From assembly GCF_044386045.1 (NCBI RefSeq), contig NZ_JBISCD010000040.1, positions 1 to 64,000 of the forward strand: a stretch of 64,000 nucleotides of DNA, read 5' to 3'. The position numbers and the translations under genes were made by a program. Shown piece by piece: positions 36,510 to 45,500 of the stretch. Position 1 is the stretch's first letter, and every line of letters starts with the position of its first letter. The stretch comes from Thalassobellus sediminis. GTDB lineage: Bacteria; Bacteroidota; Bacteroidia; Flavobacteriales; Flavobacteriaceae. A model generated the notes under the pieces. The model made no database searches and was not told where the DNA came from. It worked only from the letters and a program-made list of their open reading frames with translations.

Positions 36510-36532
36510 CTTTGCGTCTTGGCGCCTTTGCG
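36510..36532 (-). repeat. Right inverted repeat of the GxxExxY unit
   Basis: Reverse complement begins CGCAAAGGCGCCAAGAC. With 36054-36076 it frames the GxxExxY gene. It ends 3 nt before the alaS stop. Confidence 0.8.
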
Positions 36533-36535
36533 AGA

Positions 36536-39148
36536 CTAAATCAAATATGATTTAACGTTCTCTAAAGCCTCATCAATCCCTCCTGGATTTTTACCTCCTG
36601 CAGTTGCAAAAAATGGTTGTCCGCCACCACCTCCTTGAATATATTTTCCAAGTTCACGAACTACTTGTCCTGCATTAAGACCTTTGCTTGCTACCAATTC
36701 TTTTGAAATATAACAAGACAACAATGCTTTTCCTTTTTGTTCTGCTCCAAATAATAAAAACAAGTTTTCAAATTGACTTCCTAACTCGAAAGCCACATCT
36801 TTAATTCCAGAAGCATCCAAGTCTAATTTCTTAGCTAAAAACTGAATACCATTTATTTCTTGTAATTCAGCTTTAAGTTCTCCTTTTATGTTTTTAGCCT
36901 TATCTTTTAATAATGCTTCAATTTGCTTTTTAAGACTCGTGTTTTCGTCTTGTAAATTCTGTAACGCTTTTACAGGCTCTTTAGCATTATTAAGTAAATC
37001 TTTCATTTCGAAATAAGCGCGGTTATTTTCAAAATAAAAATCCTTAACGGCATCATTTGTAATAGCTTCAATACGACGAATTCCTGCTGCAACAGCGCCT
37101 TCAGACACAATTTTAAAATGCCATATATCGGCTGTATTTTTAACATGTGTTCCTCCACAAAGCTCTATAGATTGTCCGAAACGAATAGCACGAACGGTAT
37201 CTCCATATTTTTCACCAAACAAACTCATAGCTCCATCTGCAATAGCTTCTTCTTTTGGAACATTTCGTTTTTCTATAAGCGGTAATTTCCCTTCTATTCT
37301 AGCATTTACAAAATTTTCAATATCACGTAATTCTTCAATAGTTAATTTTGAAAAATGTGAAAAATCGAAACGTAAATGTTTTGAATGCACTGCAGAACCT
37401 TTTTGCTCTACATGTGTTCCTAAAACTTCTCTTAAAGCTTGGTGTAATAAATGTGTTGCTGTATGATTACACTCAGTTCTGTAACGTTGTTTTTCATCAA
37501 CAACAGCTTTAAACGTTTCATTTATATGGTTTGGTAAATTTTTTGTAAAATGGATAATAACATTACTTTCCTTTTTAGTATCTAAAATATAAACCACATC
37601 GCCATGAGCATCTTCCAGATATCCTTTATCTCCTACCTGTCCGCCACCTTCAGCATAAAACGGCGTTATATTAAACACCAACTGATACATTTCGCCATCT
37701 TTTTTAGAAACAACTTTTCTGTATCGTGTTAATTTTACTTGAGCTTCTAAAGTATCATATCCTACAAATTCTTCCCCAATATCATCAACTAAAATAGTCC
37801 AATCATCTGTAGACATTTCGCTCGCTGCTCTTGAACGGTTTTTTTGTTTTTGAAGCTCTTCATTAAAGCCTTTTTCATCTAAATTTAATCCTTTTTCAGA
37901 AAGAATTAAAGCTGTTAAATCTATTGGAAAACCATATGTATCATACAGTTCGAATGCTTTTTCACCAGAAACAGTATCGCCTTTAGTTTCTTCAACTATT
38001 CTATTTAATAATACAAGTCCTTGATCTAACGTTCTTAAAAAAGACTGTTCTTCTTCTTTAATAACATTTTCTATAAGTTGTTTTTGAGCTTTTAATTCAG
38101 GAAAAGCTGTTCCCATTTTTTTACTCAATACATCAACCAATCTATATATAAAAGGTTCTTTTTTATCTAAAAACGTAAAACCGTAACGTACGGCACGACG
38201 CAAAATTCTTCTAATAACATATCCAGCACCTGTATTACTTGGCAACTGCCCATCTGCAATTGAAAATGCTACGGCACGAACATGATCAGATATTACACGA
38301 ATAGCAATATCTGCTTTTTCGTCTTTTCCATAATTCTTATTGGTAATAGTCTCTATTTCACGAATTATAGGTGTAAATACATCGGTATCATAATTAGACT
38401 GCACACCTTGTAACACCATACACAAACGCTCAAATCCCATACCTGTATCGATATGCTTATTTGGTAACGATTCTAAAGAACCATCTGCTTTACGGTTGTA
38501 TTGCATAAATACCAAATTCCAAATTTCTACCACTTGTGGATGATCCATATTCACTAAATCTTTCCCAGAAATTTTAGCTTTTTCTTCTGCGGAACGAATA
38601 TCTACATGAATCTCACTACAAGGACCACAAGGACCTTGATCTCCCATTTCCCAAAAGTTATCTTTCTTATTACCTTTTAAAATACGGTCTTCAGAAATAA
38701 GTTCTTTCCAAAAATCATAAGCTTCGGTATCCATACCTATTCTATCTTCTTCACAACCTTCAAAAACAGTAACATAAAGAATATCTTTATCTATACCATA
38801 AACATCTACTAAAAGTTCCCAAGCCCACGCAATGGCTTCTTTTTTAAAGTAATCGCCAAAGCTCCAGTTACCTAACATTTCAAATAAAGTGTGGTGATAC
38901 GTATCGTACCCAACCTCTTCTAAATCGTTATGCTTTCCAGATACACGCAAACATTTTTGCGTATCGGCAATACGATTGCTTTTAGGTTGTGCATTTCCTA
39001 AAAAATATTCTTTAAAAGGAGCCATCCCAGAATTTACAAACATTAAAGTTGGGTCATCTTTTAACACCATTGGTGCCGATGGAACAATAGCATGTTGCTT
39101 TTCTTCAAAAAAACTTAAAAACTTAGATCGAATATCTTGAGACTTCAT
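36536..39148 (-). CDS. alaS: Alanyl-tRNA synthetase
   Basis: 870 residues, the normal full length. The class II core at the N-terminus has VNSGMAPFKEYFLG and the later GMGFERLCMVLQG. The editing domain carries HTATH and CGGTH metal-binding motifs. The C-terminal part (C-Ala) ends with a Gly-rich QGGGGGQPFFATAGG. It charges tRNA-Ala and hydrolyses mischarged Ser/Gly. It is separated from M23 upstream by 206 nt, divergent. Confidence 0.98.
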   Translation of the reverse strand: MKSQDIRSKFLSFFEEKQHAIVPSAPMVLKDDPTLMFVNSGMAPFKEYFLGNAQPKSNRIADTQKCLRVSGKHNDLEEVGYDTYHHTLFEMLGNWSFGDYFKKEAIAWAWELLVDVYGIDKDILYVTVFEGCEEDRIGMDTEAYDFWKELISEDRILKGNKKDNFWEMGDQGPCGPCSEIHVDIRSAEEKAKISGKDLVNMDHPQVVEIWNLVFMQYNRKADGSLESLPNKHIDTGMGFERLCMVLQGVQSNYDTDVFTPIIREIETITNKNYGKDEKADIAIRVISDHVRAVAFSIADGQLPSNTGAGYVIRRILRRAVRYGFTFLDKKEPFIYRLVDVLSKKMGTAFPELKAQKQLIENVIKEEEQSFLRTLDQGLVLLNRIVEETKGDTVSGEKAFELYDTYGFPIDLTALILSEKGLNLDEKGFNEELQKQKNRSRAASEMSTDDWTILVDDIGEEFVGYDTLEAQVKLTRYRKVVSKKDGEMYQLVFNITPFYAEGGGQVGDKGYLEDAHGDVVYILDTKKESNVIIHFTKNLPNHINETFKAVVDEKQRYRTECNHTATHLLHQALREVLGTHVEQKGSAVHSKHLRFDFSHFSKLTIEELRDIENFVNARIEGKLPLIEKRNVPKEEAIADGAMSLFGEKYGDTVRAIRFGQSIELCGGTHVKNTADIWHFKIVSEGAVAAGIRRIEAITNDAVKDFYFENNRAYFEMKDLLNNAKEPVKALQNLQDENTSLKKQIEALLKDKAKNIKGELKAELQEINGIQFLAKKLDLDASGIKDVAFELGSQFENLFLLFGAEQKGKALLSCYISKELVASKGLNAGQVVRELGKYIQGGGGGQPFFATAGGKNPGGIDEALENVKSYLI

Positions 39149-39354
39149 TTATATATTCTCTTTTCTATTAAATTATATTAATTGCAAAACAATTTTTATC
39201 TTTACTTTCCATTTTAAATGCTTAAGCGAGCAAATCTACAATTACACTACTATGAGTAGTATTCTAATAATTTTTTGTAGGTTTGGTCGTTTGCATATAA
39301 AATACAACCATTAAGTTGAATTTCATGAATTGCAAAAATAGTATATTTTAAGTA

Positions 39355-40326
39355 ATGAGTAAGGTAAAATATTATTACGATTCCGAATCGCTTTCATATA
39401 AAAAAATAGAACGCAAAAAGCGTACAACTTTTAAGTATGCTTCACTGTTTCTATTAGCATCTGCACTTTTTGGTTTTTTATTCGTTTTTATTGCGAGTCA
39501 ATATGTAGAATCTCCTAAAGAACGCGCCTTAAAAAGAGAACTACAAAACTCACAATTACAATTTGAGTTATTGAATAAGAAAATGGATGAAGCTGAGGCT
39601 GTGTTAGCTAATATTGCAGATAGAGACAATAATATTTATCGTGTATATTTTGAAGCAAACCCTATTCCAGAAGTACAAAGAAAAGCAGGTTTTGGTGGTG
39701 TAAATAGATATAAAAAATTTGAAGGTTTTGATAATTCTAAACTCATAAAAGAGAGTAATAAGCGATTAGATATTCTTGAAAAAGAAATTGTTGTACAATC
39801 TAAATCTTTAGATGAAATAACAAAACTTGCTGAAGAAAAAGAAAAATTATTAGCTGCTATTCCTGCCATTCAACCTGTAAGTAACGAAGATTTAACCCGA
39901 ATGGCATCTGGTTATGGCATGAGAACAGACCCATTTAACAAAACTAGAAAAATGCACTGGGGCATGGATTTTACGGCTCCAAGAGGCACTCCTGTTTATG
40001 CAACTGGCGATGGTGTTATTATTCGTGCAGATTCTGGTTCTAGTGGCTATGGTAAACATATTAGAATCGATCATGGTTTTGGATACGTTAGTCTTTACGC
40101 ACACTTGTACAAATACAATGTTCGAAAAAACCAAAAAGTAAGACGAGGCGACCTCATTGGTTTTGTTGGAAGTACAGGTCGTTCTGAAGCACCACACTGC
40201 CATTACGAAGTTTTTAAAGACAAACAAAGAATAAACCCTATAAACTTTTATTATGGAAGTTTAACTGCTGAAGAATTTAGCAAACTATTGGAGCATGCTT
40301 CATTAGAAAACCAATCTCTAGATTAG
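39355..40326 (+). CDS. M23-family peptidoglycan endopeptidase
   Basis: 323 residues. N-terminal cytoplasmic segment, a membrane helix (~29-49), a coiled coil (~55-165), and a C-terminal M23 domain with H201-x3-D205 (HWGMD), H250 (YAHLY) and H281-C-H283. All zinc and catalytic positions of an active LytM-type enzyme are present. It acts in the periplasm on peptide cross-links. It abuts the MerR gene (1 nt) and starts a five-gene plus-strand series. Confidence 0.93.
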   Translation: MSKVKYYYDSESLSYKKIERKKRTTFKYASLFLLASALFGFLFVFIASQYVESPKERALKRELQNSQLQFELLNKKMDEAEAVLANIADRDNNIYRVYFEANPIPEVQRKAGFGGVNRYKKFEGFDNSKLIKESNKRLDILEKEIVVQSKSLDEITKLAEEKEKLLAAIPAIQPVSNEDLTRMASGYGMRTDPFNKTRKMHWGMDFTAPRGTPVYATGDGVIIRADSGSSGYGKHIRIDHGFGYVSLYAHLYKYNVRKNQKVRRGDLIGFVGSTGRSEAPHCHYEVFKDKQRINPINFYYGSLTAEEFSKLLEHASLENQSLD

Positions 40327-40327
40327 T

Positions 40328-40657
40328 ATGTATATAGATTTACCTGAAAAGCGTTATTATGCTATAGGAGAAGTTGCAAAAGCTTTTAGCGTAAACACTT
40401 CGTTAATTCGTTTTTGGGAAAAAGAATTTGATGTTTTAAAACCCAAAAAAAACGCTAAAGGCAACCGAAAATTCACACCAGAAGACATTAAAAATCTTAA
40501 ATTTATTTATCATCTTGTTAAAGAACGTGGTTTTACACTTGAAGGCGCCAAAACACATTTAAAAGAAGGCAAAAAAGACACCCTTAACAATTTTGAAATA
40601 GTAAGTAAATTGGAAGATATCAAAAACCAACTTATTAAAATAAAAGAACACCTCTAA
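40328..40657 (+). CDS. MerR-family regulator
   Basis: 109 residues: a MerR helix-turn-helix with wing (YAIGEVAKAFSVNTSLIRFWEKEFDVLKPKK... then a GNRKFTPEDI segment) and a short dimerisation helix. No effector-binding C-terminal domain, so it is an orphan, short MerR. It follows the M23 endopeptidase by 1 nt. A target is not evident; a role in cell-envelope genes is inference. Confidence 0.9.
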   Translation: MYIDLPEKRYYAIGEVAKAFSVNTSLIRFWEKEFDVLKPKKNAKGNRKFTPEDIKNLKFIYHLVKERGFTLEGAKTHLKEGKKDTLNNFEIVSKLEDIKNQLIKIKEHL

Positions 40658-40754
40658 GTTTTACCTCTTTAAAAACTAATAACCATGTAACTTTTTCACA
40701 AGTTTTGTGTCTTACATACTAACAAATAAAAACATCTTTTAAACTTATTTTATT

Positions 40755-41342
40755 ATGAAGAAATTTTTACCATTAATTATTATCATTGCTGTAATTCTTT
40801 TAATATTTAAATGGGGAATTGGAACAAACAATATGCTCGTTGAAAAAGAAGGTTTAGCAAAAGCACAATGGGCAAATGTTGAAAGCTCTTATCAAAGAAG
40901 AGCTGATTTAATACCTAACTTAGTAGCTACCGTAAAAGGCTATGCTGCTCATGAAAAAGAAACACTAGAAGGCGTTATTAAAGCACGCTCTGAAGCGACA
41001 AAAACCACCATTAACGCAGGCGATTTAACACCTGAAAAGATGGCTCAATTTCAACAAGCACAACAGGGTTTAAGTGGCGCATTATCTAAATTATTAGTTA
41101 CTGTAGAGCGTTACCCAGAATTAAAAGCTGACAAAAGTTTTTTAGAGCTACAATCTCAACTTGAAGGAACAGAAAATAGAATTAATGTAGAAAGAAATCG
41201 TTTTAATCAAATTGCTGGAGAATACAACATTATTATCAAAAAAATTCCAACCAATTTTATAGCCAGCATGAGAGGTTTTGAAGGGATGCCTTTATACAAA
41301 TCTGATTCCGGAAGTGAAAACGCACCTAAAGTAGAATTTTAA
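40755..41342 (+). CDS. LemA-family protein
   Basis: 195 residues with an N-terminal membrane helix (~5-20), then helical LemA domain: KAQWANVESSYQRRADLIPNLVATVKGYAAHEKETLE and IAGEYNIIIKKIPTNFIASM. Its stop overlaps the start codon of the next TPM gene. LemA and TPM proteins are commonly encoded together; their exact biochemical role is unsettled. Confidence 0.94.
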   Translation: MKKFLPLIIIIAVILLIFKWGIGTNNMLVEKEGLAKAQWANVESSYQRRADLIPNLVATVKGYAAHEKETLEGVIKARSEATKTTINAGDLTPEKMAQFQQAQQGLSGALSKLLVTVERYPELKADKSFLELQSQLEGTENRINVERNRFNQIAGEYNIIIKKIPTNFIASMRGFEGMPLYKSDSGSENAPKVEF

Positions 41343-41779
41343 TGTCTAAAATTGAAGATTTTTTAACGCAATCTGAAGAGAGTGACATTGTTGAAGCTAT
41401 TAGAATTGCTGAGTTAAATACTTCGGGAGAAATACGAGTACACCTAGAAAGAACCTGTAAAGGCGATGCTACAAATCGTGCCTTAGAATTGTTTTACACC
41501 TTAAAAATGGATAACACCAAACTTCAAAATGGTGTTTTAATTTATGTGGCTGTAGAAGATAAAACCTTTGTTATCTATGGAGACAAAGGTATTAACGATG
41601 TTGTTTCTAATAACTTTTGGGATAGCACTAAAGATGTCATGCAATCACATTTTAAACAAGGAGACTTTAAACAAGGTTTGGTTGAAGGCATTATAAAATC
41701 TGGCGAGCAATTAAAAAAATATTTCCCTTGGGAAGCTGGTGATGTTGATGAATTATCTAATGAAATTTCTAAAGGATAG
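41342..41779 (+). CDS. TPM-domain protein (first)
   Basis: 145 residues, cytoplasmic, with one TPM (DUF477) domain and no signal or membrane helix. Features: AIRIAELNTSGEIRVHLE, NGVLIYVAVEDKTFVIYGDKGIND and HFKQGDFKQGLVEGI. Translationally coupled to lemA (overlap of 1 nt) and 9 nt before the second TPM gene. Confidence 0.9.
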   Translation: MSKIEDFLTQSEESDIVEAIRIAELNTSGEIRVHLERTCKGDATNRALELFYTLKMDNTKLQNGVLIYVAVEDKTFVIYGDKGINDVVSNNFWDSTKDVMQSHFKQGDFKQGLVEGIIKSGEQLKKYFPWEAGDVDELSNEISKG

Positions 41780-41784
41780 ACTTA

Positions 41785-41815
41785 AAGTATGCAGTGTTCA
41801 GTATTTAGTATTCAG
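41785..41815 (+). repeat. Heptanucleotide repeat holding the TPM start codon
   Basis: About four imperfect 7-nt units (types AAGTATG, CAGTGTT, CAGTATT and a variant) then CAG. The ATG of the second TPM gene (41789) lies inside the first unit. Seven is not a multiple of three. Confidence 0.6.
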
Positions 41816-42637
41816 GCTTACTCTAAAATAAAAAACAAGATTACACTCTCGTTTTTTGTTGCTTTAATATCGTTTAGTTTTTCTTATGCACAATTTGAAA
41901 TTCCTGAAAAACCAGATTTTCAAACTAGTGTTTATGATTATTCTAAATTACTTTCTGCTTCGCAAAAAAACAGTCTTGAACAAAAATTAATAAAATATTC
42001 TGATACGACTTCTACTCAAATAGTTATTGCGATTATTAATTCAACCAATGGAGAGAATATAAACTATTTAGGTGCGCAATGGGGACAAGAATGGGGTATT
42101 GGCCAAGAAAAAGAAGATAATGGTATTTTAATTTTACTAGCTAAAAATGATAGAAGGATTGCTATAAATACTGGATATGGAATAGAATACCTTTTAACAG
42201 ATGCCTTATCTAAACGTATTATTGAAAGAGACATTATTCCTTATTTTAAACAAGGTGATTATTATGGTGGGCTAAATCGTGGTGCAGATGCTGTTTTTGA
42301 AGTTTTAAATGGCGAATACCAAGGAACACGACAATCATCCAATAACGAATTCCCTATTGAACTTATATTTATTCTCGGTTTTATATTTATAATCATTCTT
42401 ATTTCTATTTCTAAAAATAGACGAGGTGGTGGAAATAATAGAGGTAACAGGTCTGGTGGCATTGATATTTTAGAAGCTATTATTTTAAGCAATATGGGAC
42501 GTGGAAATTATAGAAGCGGTTCTTCTGGAGGATTTGGAAGTAGCTCTGGTGGCGGATGGTCATCTGGCGGTGGCGGTTTTGGCGGTGGCTTTGGAGGCGG
42601 CGGCTTTGGCGGAGGAGGTGCTTCTGGTGGTTGGTAA
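41789..42637 (+). CDS. TPM-domain secreted/membrane protein (YgcG-like)
   Basis: 282 residues. A start in a heptanucleotide repeat adds ~10 residues to a signal peptide (~16-36, SFFVALISFSFSYAQ). A TPM domain follows (~40-175), then a membrane helix (~190-207) and a basic, Gly/Ser-rich tail (GGGFGGGFGGGGFGGG and more). The layout is like E. coli YgcG. It is the third member of the LemA-TPM-TPM operon. No other ATG in frame precedes the signal sequence, so the repeat supplies the start codon. Confidence 0.85.
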   Translation: MQCSVFSIQAYSKIKNKITLSFFVALISFSFSYAQFEIPEKPDFQTSVYDYSKLLSASQKNSLEQKLIKYSDTTSTQIVIAIINSTNGENINYLGAQWGQEWGIGQEKEDNGILILLAKNDRRIAINTGYGIEYLLTDALSKRIIERDIIPYFKQGDYYGGLNRGADAVFEVLNGEYQGTRQSSNNEFPIELIFILGFIFIIILISISKNRRGGGNNRGNRSGGIDILEAIILSNMGRGNYRSGSSGGFGSSSGGGWSSGGGGFGGGFGGGGFGGGGASGGW

Positions 42638-42658
42638 TCATTTAGTTTTATCGAAAAC

Positions 42659-42704
42659 AAAAAAAGAGGGATAGATTTTTATAAAAATCTATCCCTCTTT
42701 TTTT
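42659..42704. terminator. Bidirectional terminator after the TPM operon
   Basis: A long hairpin, AAAAAGAGGGATAGATTTTT paired with its complement, ends in T runs on both strands. It separates the plus-strand TPM operon from the minus-strand TlpA-like gene. Confidence 0.9.
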
Positions 42705-42719
42705 AAACATTCAATACTT

Positions 42720-45287
42720 TTACTTTTCTAACTCTTCTTTTAAAAGCACTTTTAAACTAGTATTATTTCTATGTCCTAATTTATATCTCACTACTTTACC
42801 TTCTCTATTAACTAAAGCATAATGAGGTATTCCAGAAATTTTAAACTTTTCAGACAAATAATTCCATTCATCTGCAGAAACTCTATAATGCTCGCCTTTA
42901 ATATTAGGAATACTATTCTTCCATGTTCCTTCTGGAGACGTTTGGTTTGTTATATATAAGAACACAACATCATCATCTTTCATTTCTTCTTTCAAAGACG
43001 CAACTTTTCTTATACCAGACATACATGGACCACACCATGTTGCCCAGAAATCGACATAGACTACTTTTCCTTTGAATTTTTTAACTATAGCATCAAACAA
43101 TTCGTCTCCTTCTGTTTTATTAACCGTATTAACTGTATAACCACCTAAAGTTTTGTTTCGTTCTATTTTTAGTTTAGTCAATTCATTTGCAGCTACTAAA
43201 CAATTATACACTAAAGGGTCTTTAATATTTTTTTTAAGTAGTTTTAGATCATTATCGCTATAAACATTAAAATCGTTTAAACTCCTACTAGCTCTCTGAG
43301 AAGTAATAATATCTAACAAAAAACTATTTGAAACACCAAAAAACGACTTCATACTATTATCTATTTCTATAGATGATTTATTTCTATAAAAGCCACTAAT
43401 TTCTTTACTATATTTCTTATATAACTCTGCCTTTATAAGACCATAAGTATCGTTGAATTTTTTTGTTTTTCTTGTTTCTTCATCTGTTCGTATATTTTTG
43501 AAAGCTTCTACAAGCTCTTGCTCTTCCTGATTTAATTCTTCTCCTTTAATTTTCAAATAATCAACTACATTCAAAATATGATCATTATGTATAGGCTTTA
43601 TATTATTATCTTTTACATAGGCATTATAATCTTTCATATATTTTTTATAAAACGCCTGTTGGGTATCACCGTGTGCTTTTTTAAATTCTGCCTGCTTTAA
43701 TTGTATTTCTGGTGTTTCTATTTCCTTACTCATTTCAGACATTTTCAATACATCAACACTCAAATCTTTATTATCTTTTTGTAATAAATCTACAATTTCA
43801 GATGTAGTATAATTAGTTTGTGCATTATTTTTAAAAATATCTGCATACATCAACCTATTAATGAAATAATAGTAATTGGTGGTTAATACAGGGAATTTAT
43901 CAGTTAAATTATCTTTTGAAATAAAGTCATAAAAAGAAGCATCTACTTTAAACGCTTTAAAAGGCATTTTATCTTCTTCTTTTTTAACTGATTTATTTCT
44001 CCTTTCGATACTTCTTCTATACAAACCATAACCTGAAAGTTTCTCTAAAGCATTATACTCAATATCAATTTTTTTTATTTGTATTGCTTTTTCACTTATA
44101 ATATTATTTATCTGAAATTCATTGAATTCCTTCAACTGCTTTTCTTTACTTTCAAAACATAGTTTCTTAAATTCTCCTGGAGACAATTCTCCTATTTTTT
44201 TCTGTATACTATTAAACCCTGTGTCTCTAATAGATTTCATTAAATCTAAATCTGTATTTACCTGAGCACAATCTCCCATAAAGAAAGATTTATCTCCGTT
44301 TATTACATGAAATGTTTCTTTTCCTGGCTCTACAAAAACAGATATATTAGCATATGGTAATCGCACAAAAATAGGTTGTGGATAATTTACTGGGAATTTA
44401 ACCGAAAAACTTCCATCATCAGCAACCTTTATCATATAAGAATCTTGATTACCTGCGAAAACGTTGTTTACGTATACCATCCCTGTTTTCTCTTCTATCT
44501 TACTAGTGTATCCTTTTATAACTCCTGAATACGTTGTAGAATCTATTTGAAACATGGATTCGTTATATGGTTTATTATCTACTATTTTATAATTAGAATT
44601 ATAAATACGATCCAAACTATAAAGTTTCAAGTCCTTTTCATTACTTCCAAAAGCTACCAATCCTTTTTTACCTAGCTTTGCATGAATGGTTTTTAATACT
44701 CCGTTTCTTTCTAAAATTATTTCGTATTTTTTTCCTTTATTTTTAACTGATTGATAATTCCAAACGGCACGGTCTACAATAGCATTATTAACATAAAACC
44801 CATAATTAAATAGATTACTACCATCTGCTAACAACCAATTACCTCTAAGTACCTTTGGCAATACTGAAGTGTCTTCAGTTTCATTTACTACAATATCATA
44901 AACAGACCAATTACCACCATCATTTGCCTCACCGTAGTCTATAGTATTTATATTAGAATTTAACTTCGGAAAATACAAGGTGTAAAATATTTCACCTGAC
45001 TCAGGTATAATATGTCGTTTATTTATTTTTGTTCCCTCCGCCTTAATTATAAAAAGCTGATCGCCTCCATTAGAATCTTGTATAAAAGTTTTACTAGGTA
45101 TAGACACCCACCCTCCAGGGTACGTTTTAATATGAAAATGCAAAACGGTTGTTGTATCTAATAATTCAATTTTAGTTATTGAACCAGGGACTGAACTTAA
45201 TCCGTATTCTGGATTTTCAATAGTTTTTTGTGCAAAAGCACTAATAGTTAAAAATGCTAATAAGCATGCAAAAATGATTTTTCTCAT
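42720..45287 (-). CDS. Large secreted TlpA-like thioredoxin-domain protein
   Basis: 855 residues with a signal peptide (1-19, SAFAQ). The N-terminal ~700 residues are an extended region of unknown fold with beta-rich start (DTTVLHFHIKTYPGGWVSIP). The last ~120 residues are a TlpA/AhpC-TSA thioredoxin domain with WATWCGPC (C752 and C755) and a cis-Pro loop SGIPHYALV. Such long TlpA-family proteins are common in Bacteroidota, acting as periplasmic reductases. Client unknown. Confidence 0.83.
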   Translation of the reverse strand: MRKIIFACLLAFLTISAFAQKTIENPEYGLSSVPGSITKIELLDTTTVLHFHIKTYPGGWVSIPSKTFIQDSNGGDQLFIIKAEGTKINKRHIIPESGEIFYTLYFPKLNSNINTIDYGEANDGGNWSVYDIVVNETEDTSVLPKVLRGNWLLADGSNLFNYGFYVNNAIVDRAVWNYQSVKNKGKKYEIILERNGVLKTIHAKLGKKGLVAFGSNEKDLKLYSLDRIYNSNYKIVDNKPYNESMFQIDSTTYSGVIKGYTSKIEEKTGMVYVNNVFAGNQDSYMIKVADDGSFSVKFPVNYPQPIFVRLPYANISVFVEPGKETFHVINGDKSFFMGDCAQVNTDLDLMKSIRDTGFNSIQKKIGELSPGEFKKLCFESKEKQLKEFNEFQINNIISEKAIQIKKIDIEYNALEKLSGYGLYRRSIERRNKSVKKEEDKMPFKAFKVDASFYDFISKDNLTDKFPVLTTNYYYFINRLMYADIFKNNAQTNYTTSEIVDLLQKDNKDLSVDVLKMSEMSKEIETPEIQLKQAEFKKAHGDTQQAFYKKYMKDYNAYVKDNNIKPIHNDHILNVVDYLKIKGEELNQEEQELVEAFKNIRTDEETRKTKKFNDTYGLIKAELYKKYSKEISGFYRNKSSIEIDNSMKSFFGVSNSFLLDIITSQRASRSLNDFNVYSDNDLKLLKKNIKDPLVYNCLVAANELTKLKIERNKTLGGYTVNTVNKTEGDELFDAIVKKFKGKVVYVDFWATWCGPCMSGIRKVASLKEEMKDDDVVFLYITNQTSPEGTWKNSIPNIKGEHYRVSADEWNYLSEKFKISGIPHYALVNREGKVVRYKLGHRNNTSLKVLLKEELEK

Positions 45288-45440
45288 AATAGTTTATTTG
45301 ATTGATGATAATTACTATAAAAATAGATTAATTATCTCACAAAATAATAAGATAACTACATAAATATTAATGCAATAGGTTTTTATACTATGACGAGTAA
45401 AAAAACATCAAATTAAACAACTATTATTCTCGTAAAAAAT

Positions 45441-45472
45441 AAGGTCTATACTTTTATTAAAGTATAGACCTT
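45441..45472. terminator. Bidirectional terminator after der
   Basis: A perfect 14-bp stem (AAGGTCTATACTTT and complement) with loop TATT, between der and the TlpA-like gene. Confidence 0.88.
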
Positions 45473-45500
45473 TTTTAATTTTATAAAAATATTTTAAATT

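Noticed and set aside
36054..36532. Insertion sequence with transposase
   Set aside because: No transposase or integrase motif, and no target duplication could be identified; only a possible mobile unit is claimed.
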